From Gemmataceae bacterium (lineage in GTDB: Bacteria > Planctomycetota > Planctomycetia > Gemmatales > Gemmataceae): 17,208 nucleotides of DNA. Below are positions 13,475 through 17,208 of this stretch, piece after piece (positions within the stretch are counted from its first letter, which is position 1; each line of letters opens with the position of its first letter). Location of the stretch: contig JADLBT010000420.1 of NCBI GenBank assembly GCA_020847555.1, forward strand, positions 1 through 17,208, in the 5' to 3' direction. The notes under the pieces were generated by a model. It searched no databases. It was given only the letters and a program-made list of their open reading frames with translations, and was not told where the DNA came from. Position numbers and translations under genes: made by a program.

Positions 13475-13583
13475 TCTGGGGCCGTGATGCGGCCCCCGAA
13501 GGGAGAGGCGCAGCAAAGGAAGAAGGGGAGGAGAACCGGCCTGGCTCGATCTCCTCTTGCCTTTTTCCTTTGTCCGTTTTACC
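13475..13583. repeat. Two further hairpins upstream of secY
   Basis: GGGGCC (13478-13483) pairs with GGCCCC (13491-13496), flanked by TTC and GAA that extend the stem. Downstream, a purine run AAAGGAAGAAGGGGAGGAGA (about 13515-13535) is nearly complementary to the pyrimidine run TCTCCTCTTGCCTTTTTCCTTT (about 13550-13572), with a few bulged bases. TTTT appears shortly after, near 13577-13580. The second could act as a terminator or attenuator between rplO and secY, which would make secY transcription partly independent. Confidence 0.55.
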
Positions 13584-13612
13584 CTCTCCTTTCGACCTTC
13601 CGAGGAACGATC

Positions 13613-15004
13613 ATGGCAATCACAACAAAAGCCTTCCGGACGTTCGGGCAAACCCGGCTGGCCACGATATTCAAGATCAAGGAACTCCGGCAGAAGATCA
13701 TCATCACCCTGCTGTTCCTGGCGATCTACCGCATCGGCTTCCATGTGCCGCTGCCGATGATCGATCAGCGCGAAATGGCCAAGGCCATGCAGGGGAGCGA
13801 CGAGGGCATCCTCGGGATGATCTCGATGTTCTCCGGCGGCAGCCTCAGCCAGAGCACCATCTTTGGCCTGGGCATCATGCCCTACATCTCCGCCTCGATT
13901 ATCTTCCAGCTCCTCGCCAGCGTTTACACGCCGCTCGAGAAGCTGCAGAAGGAAGGCGAGAGCGGCCGCAAGAAGATCAACGAGTACACGCGCTACGCGA
14001 CCGTTGCAATCTGCTTCATCCAGGCCTGGTTCTGGGTGCAGTACATCGCTCGACCGCGAACGGAAGGGGGTATGGGCCTCGCCCTCAACGGCTATGACGG
14101 CTTCTGGTACATCCTCGTTTCGATCTGCCTCATGACGGCCGGCACCGTCTTCCTCATGTGGATTGGCGAGCAGATCGACGAGTACGGGATCGGTAACGGC
14201 ATCAGCCTCATCATCATGGCGGGCATCATCGCCCGCATCCCGGACGCGACGCAGAGCCTGCTGTTCGAGCGCGGCCGGCTGAAGTCGTCCATCTTCACCC
14301 TCGGCGGGAGTGGGACCGGCGGGGACGTCGGGCTGGAAAAGCTGATCGTTCTTGTCGTCCTGTTCGTCGCCGTCGTGGTGGCGGTCGTCGCGATCACCAA
14401 GGGACAGCGCCGCATCCCGACTCAGTCGGCCAAGCACGTCCGCGGCCGGCGCGTCTACGGCGGGACGCGGCAGTTCCTGCCGCTGAAGGTCAACCAGGCC
14501 GGCGTCATGCCGGTCATCTTCGCCAGTTCACTGCTGCTCATCCCGATGTTCCTCTTCCGCTGGATGTCGCAAACCTTCCAGTGGAGCTGGACGTGGTGGC
14601 TGCAGAACGCCTTCGAGCGGCAGGGGTACATCTACAACATCTTCTACATCCTGCTGATTTACTTCTTCTGCTACTTCTGGACCGCCATCACCTTCAACCC
14701 GAAGGACATGGCGAACAACCTGAAGGACTACGGCAGCTTCATCCCGGGCTACCGGCCGGGCAAGCGAACGGCCGACTACCTGGAGCGCGTCATCCTGCGT
14801 ATCACCTACGTCGGGGCGGCGTTCCTGGCGGTCGTCGCGATCATTCCGAGCATGGTATCGGCAGCCCTGGAGGTGAACTACACCGTCGCCAGCTTCTACG
14901 GCGGCACCGGCCTGCTGATCGTCATCAGCGTCGCTCTCGATCTGGTCAAGAAGATCAACAGCCATCTCGTGATGCGGAACTATCAGGGTCTGACTGAAGA
15001 CTAA
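13613..15004 (+). CDS. secY: Protein translocase subunit SecY
   Basis: SecY is the channel protein of the SecYEG complex in the inner membrane, through which proteins are exported or inserted. It is 463 residues. About ten hydrophobic segments can be seen, beginning with IIITLLFLAIYRIGF. The plug region is MFSGGSLSQSTIFGLGIMPYISASIIFQLL. Cytoplasmic loops keep VYGGTRQFLPLKVNQAGVMPVIFASSLLLIP and FNPKDMANNLKDYGSFIPGYRPGKRTADYLERVILRITYVGA, both highly conserved. The end, HLVMRNYQGLTED, is typical. ATG 13613 is supported by GAGGAA at 13602-13607; an earlier in-frame ATG at 13484 lies in the repeat region. Confidence 0.97.
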   Translation: MAITTKAFRTFGQTRLATIFKIKELRQKIIITLLFLAIYRIGFHVPLPMIDQREMAKAMQGSDEGILGMISMFSGGSLSQSTIFGLGIMPYISASIIFQLLASVYTPLEKLQKEGESGRKKINEYTRYATVAICFIQAWFWVQYIARPRTEGGMGLALNGYDGFWYILVSICLMTAGTVFLMWIGEQIDEYGIGNGISLIIMAGIIARIPDATQSLLFERGRLKSSIFTLGGSGTGGDVGLEKLIVLVVLFVAVVVAVVAITKGQRRIPTQSAKHVRGRRVYGGTRQFLPLKVNQAGVMPVIFASSLLLIPMFLFRWMSQTFQWSWTWWLQNAFERQGYIYNIFYILLIYFFCYFWTAITFNPKDMANNLKDYGSFIPGYRPGKRTADYLERVILRITYVGAAFLAVVAIIPSMVSAALEVNYTVASFYGGTGLLIVISVALDLVKKINSHLVMRNYQGLTED

Positions 15005-15016
15005 GGAGCCAGCGGA

Positions 15017-15047
15017 CCAAACCCCAGGCACCTTGCCCCTGGTTTGG
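15017..15047 (+). terminator. Possible terminator hairpin after secY
   Basis: CCAAA + CCAGG (15017-15028, with a CC bulge) pairs with CCTGG + TTTGG (about 15038-15047). The downstream sequence is T-rich (GATTTGGTTCCTGGTATTTGTGTGG) but has no pure T-run. It lies 12 bases after the secY stop. GGTTCCTGG is then repeated directly at 15053-15061 and 15071-15079. Confidence 0.45.
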
Positions 15048-15148
15048 GATTTGGTTCCTGGTATTTGTGTGGTTCCTGGTTCTTCCCGCGCAACGGACGG
15101 GTTTCTGCCGACCTTCCCCGCGCCGCCCGTTTTCGGGACAATGGGGAC

Positions 15149-17182
15149 ATGTCGCACATCCCCATCCTCGGCCCGGACGGCGCCATTGCCGACCGGCTAA
15201 GTAACTACGAGGTCCGCCCCCAGCAGCTGGAGATGGCCGACGCCGTCGCCCGCGCCATCCAGGACCGGCGCCATCTCATGGTCGAGGCCGGAACCGGCGT
15301 CGGCAAGTCGTTCGCCTACCTCGTCCCCGCCGCCCTCGCCGCCCTCGACAACAAGGAATGCCGCGTCGTCGTCTCGACCCACACCATTAGCTTGCAGGAA
15401 CAGCTCGTCCGCAAGGACATTCCGTTCCTGCAAGGCGTTCTGGGGCGGCCGCTAAATGCCGTCCTCGTCAAGGGCCGGTCGAACTATCTGAGCCTGCGCC
15501 GGCTGCGCGTCGCCCAGCAGCGCGCCCGCATCCTCCTGGAGGACGACACCCAGGCGGACCAGTTGCTGCGCGTCGGCCGGTGGTCGCGCCAGACGCACGA
15601 CGGCAGCCGCAGCGACCTGTCCTTTCAACCGCTGCCCGCCGTCTGGGATCTCGTCGAGAGCGACAGCAACAACTGCCTCGGCCGCAACTGTCCGGACCAC
15701 GACCAGTGCTTCTACTTCCGGGCACGCAAGCGAATGTTCGGCGCGCACGTCCTCGTGGTGAATCACGCGCTGTTTTTCAGCGACCTCGCCCTGCGCCGCA
15801 GCGGGGCGTCCATCCTGCCGAAGTACCAGGTCGCGATCCTCGACGAGGCCCACACCCTGGAGGACGTGGCGGCCGAACACATGGGTCTGGGTGTCACGCG
15901 CGGGCAGATCGACCACCTCCTCAAGCGCCTCTACGCCGAGCGGCGCGGCCGGGTCCACGGGCTGCTGTCGATCCACGACAACCAGGACGGACCCGAGCAG
16001 GTCTACAAGGTGCGCGCCGCCGCCGAGCAGTTCTTCGGCGGCATTCAGGCGTGGCGCCTCGCCCAGCCGCGCCGGCCCGCCGGCCCCAGGGGCCAGAACC
16101 AGAGCCAGGCGGCGGAGTCGGTGCGCGTCCGCGCGCAGGGCATCGTCGCGGACACCCTGTCGCCGGAGCTGAAGGAACTGGGGAGCCTCATCAGCCGGAT
16201 CGCCGAGCGGGTGAAGTCGGAGGAGGAGCAGATCGAGCTGACGTCCGCCGCCACCCGCTGCGAGGGGCTGGCCGCAGACCTGCGGGCGTGGCTCGGGCAG
16301 GATCTGCCGGGACAGGTCTACTGGATCGACGTGACCGGCGAACGAGCGCAGCGCGTCGCGCTGGCGAGCGCGCCCATCGACGTCGGTCCGGCCCTGCGCG
16401 ACCAGCTCTACTCGCAGGTGCCGAGCGTCATCCTGACCAGCGCAACGCTCAGCGCCGGCGGCAAGCAGGGGTTCGATTACTTCCGCCACCGCCTGGGGCT
16501 GGACAACTGCGACACGCTGCAACTCGGCAGTCCTTTCGACTACCAGGCGCAGGCGGAACTGCACCTGTTTCGCAAGATGCCCGATCCGTCGGCTCTCCCG
16601 GACAGGTTCGAGGAGGTGGCGCTGGAGAAGATCCGGGAGTACGTGCAGCGCAGCGGCGGCCGGGCGTTCGTGCTATTCACGAGCTACCAGGCGATGCAGC
16701 GGGCGGCGGCGCGGCTGCGGCCGTGGTTCGCGCAGCAGGGCTTTCTGCTGCTCTCCCAGGCCGACGGGCTGCCGCGAACGCAGATGGTCGAGCGCTTCCG
16801 CAGCGCCGGCAACGCGGTGCTGTTCGGTGTCGATAGCTTCTGGCAGGGCGTGGACGTGCAGGGCGAGGCGCTGTCGAACGTAATCATCACCCGGCTGCCG
16901 TTCGCGGTGCCGGACCGGCCGATCGTCGCGGCGCGCGTCGAGGCGATCGAGGAGGCGGGCGGCCAGGCGTTCATGGACTATCAGGTGCCGCAGGCGGTGC
17001 TGAAGCTCAAGCAGGGGTTTGGCCGGCTGATCCGCACGCGCACCGACACCGGCATGGTGGTGATTCTCGACCCGCGCGTGCTGACCAAGGGCTACGGCCG
17101 CAACTTCCTGCTGGCGCTGCCCGACTGCCGCAAGTTCATCGACGGCGAGCCGGTGTCAGGACTGGCGGACCAAACGCCATGA
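15149..17182 (+). CDS. dinG: DinG/YoaA-family (XPD-like) ATP-dependent DNA helicase
   Basis: This is a superfamily 2 helicase of the XPD/DinG group, which unwinds DNA 5' to 3' and resolves forks, R-loops or damage structures. It is 677 residues. Walker A is GTGVGKS (48-54), motif II is DEAH (232-235), SATL is at 431-434, and motif VI is QGFGRLIRT (622-630). The iron-sulfur region has Cys176, Cys181 and Cys187 with the spacing of E. coli Cys194, Cys199 and Cys205. The first cluster ligand (Cys120 in E. coli) is Ser115 here, in KGRSNYLSLRRL. ATG 15149 is preferred over an in-frame ATG at 15044, which would add 35 residues from the repeat-like spacer. No nuclease domain is seen. Confidence 0.93.
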   Translation: MSHIPILGPDGAIADRLSNYEVRPQQLEMADAVARAIQDRRHLMVEAGTGVGKSFAYLVPAALAALDNKECRVVVSTHTISLQEQLVRKDIPFLQGVLGRPLNAVLVKGRSNYLSLRRLRVAQQRARILLEDDTQADQLLRVGRWSRQTHDGSRSDLSFQPLPAVWDLVESDSNNCLGRNCPDHDQCFYFRARKRMFGAHVLVVNHALFFSDLALRRSGASILPKYQVAILDEAHTLEDVAAEHMGLGVTRGQIDHLLKRLYAERRGRVHGLLSIHDNQDGPEQVYKVRAAAEQFFGGIQAWRLAQPRRPAGPRGQNQSQAAESVRVRAQGIVADTLSPELKELGSLISRIAERVKSEEEQIELTSAATRCEGLAADLRAWLGQDLPGQVYWIDVTGERAQRVALASAPIDVGPALRDQLYSQVPSVILTSATLSAGGKQGFDYFRHRLGLDNCDTLQLGSPFDYQAQAELHLFRKMPDPSALPDRFEEVALEKIREYVQRSGGRAFVLFTSYQAMQRAAARLRPWFAQQGFLLLSQADGLPRTQMVERFRSAGNAVLFGVDSFWQGVDVQGEALSNVIITRLPFAVPDRPIVAARVEAIEEAGGQAFMDYQVPQAVLKLKQGFGRLIRTRTDTGMVVILDPRVLTKGYGRNFLLALPDCRKFIDGEPVSGLADQTP

Positions 17183-17208
17183 CGCTTGCGGCTCGTCGGC
17201 GTCATGGC
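17176..17208. terminator. Inverted repeat at the helicase stop codon
   Basis: GCCATGACGC at 17176-17185 and GCGTCATGGC at 17199-17208 are perfectly complementary around a 13-base loop. The left arm includes the TGA stop (17180-17182). The window ends with the right arm, so the arms may be longer and a following T-run cannot be seen. Confidence 0.55.

Noticed and set aside
15044..15148. Upstream ATG start for the helicase (35 more residues)
   Set aside because: The added sequence comes from the repeated GGTTCCTGG spacer and does not resemble the family; ATG 15149 fits better.
15580..16836. 418-residue + strand frame inside the helicase
   Set aside because: It is out of frame with all helicase motifs and Arg/Pro/Gly-rich, a typical GC-rich shadow.

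Overview
The window is high in G+C, with every recognisable gene on the + strand. It holds a bacterial S10-spc ribosomal protein cluster with two histidine biosynthesis genes upstream and a DinG-type helicase downstream. The organism is most likely a planctomycete, perhaps close to Gemmata. This is inferred from the high G+C, the L2 active-site motif ([13 protein letters not shown] instead of the usual NPVDHPHGGGEGR), the missing rpmD, and intergenic palindromes of kinds I associate with that group. It was not confirmed by any search.

Layout. Positions 1-444 hold no certain gene. There is an AT-rich stretch to about 180 and then a good hisD promoter at 237-265. hisD (445-1854) and hisC (1972-3015) encode two enzymes of histidine synthesis. 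A 253-base spacer follows, with a 36-base-arm palindrome and a consensus-like promoter at 3187-3215. The ribosomal cluster then runs rpsJ, rplD, rplW, rplB, rpsS, an initiator tRNA-Met gene, rplV, rpsC, rplP, rpmC, rpsQ, rplN, rplX, rplE, rpsN, rpsH, rplF, rplR, rpsE, rplO, secY (3269-15004). The last gene, 15149-17182, is an XPD/DinG-family helicase. An inverted repeat lies on its stop codon at the window end.

The order matches the textbook S10-spc operon with clear departures. rplC (L3) is absent between rpsJ and rplD. rpmD (L30) is absent between rpsE and rplO. An initiator tRNA with a C1xA72 mismatch sits between rpsS and rplV. The usual genes after secY (adk, map, infA, rpmJ, rpsM and so on) do not follow.

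The most striking structure is not a gene. Nearly every spacer longer than about 50 bases contains an inverted repeat, with arms from 6 to 36 bases, and several share sequence (a GCCCRYGGGC family in five spacers; a GCAGGAG-ended family in two). They alternate with tight couplings: rpsC/rplP overlap by 62 bases, rpmC/rpsQ by 3, and rpsE/rplO by 1. The cluster therefore looks like a single ancestral operon cut into segments by hairpins and one tRNA, which could set mRNA processing or protein ratios, or could simply be accumulated small repeats.
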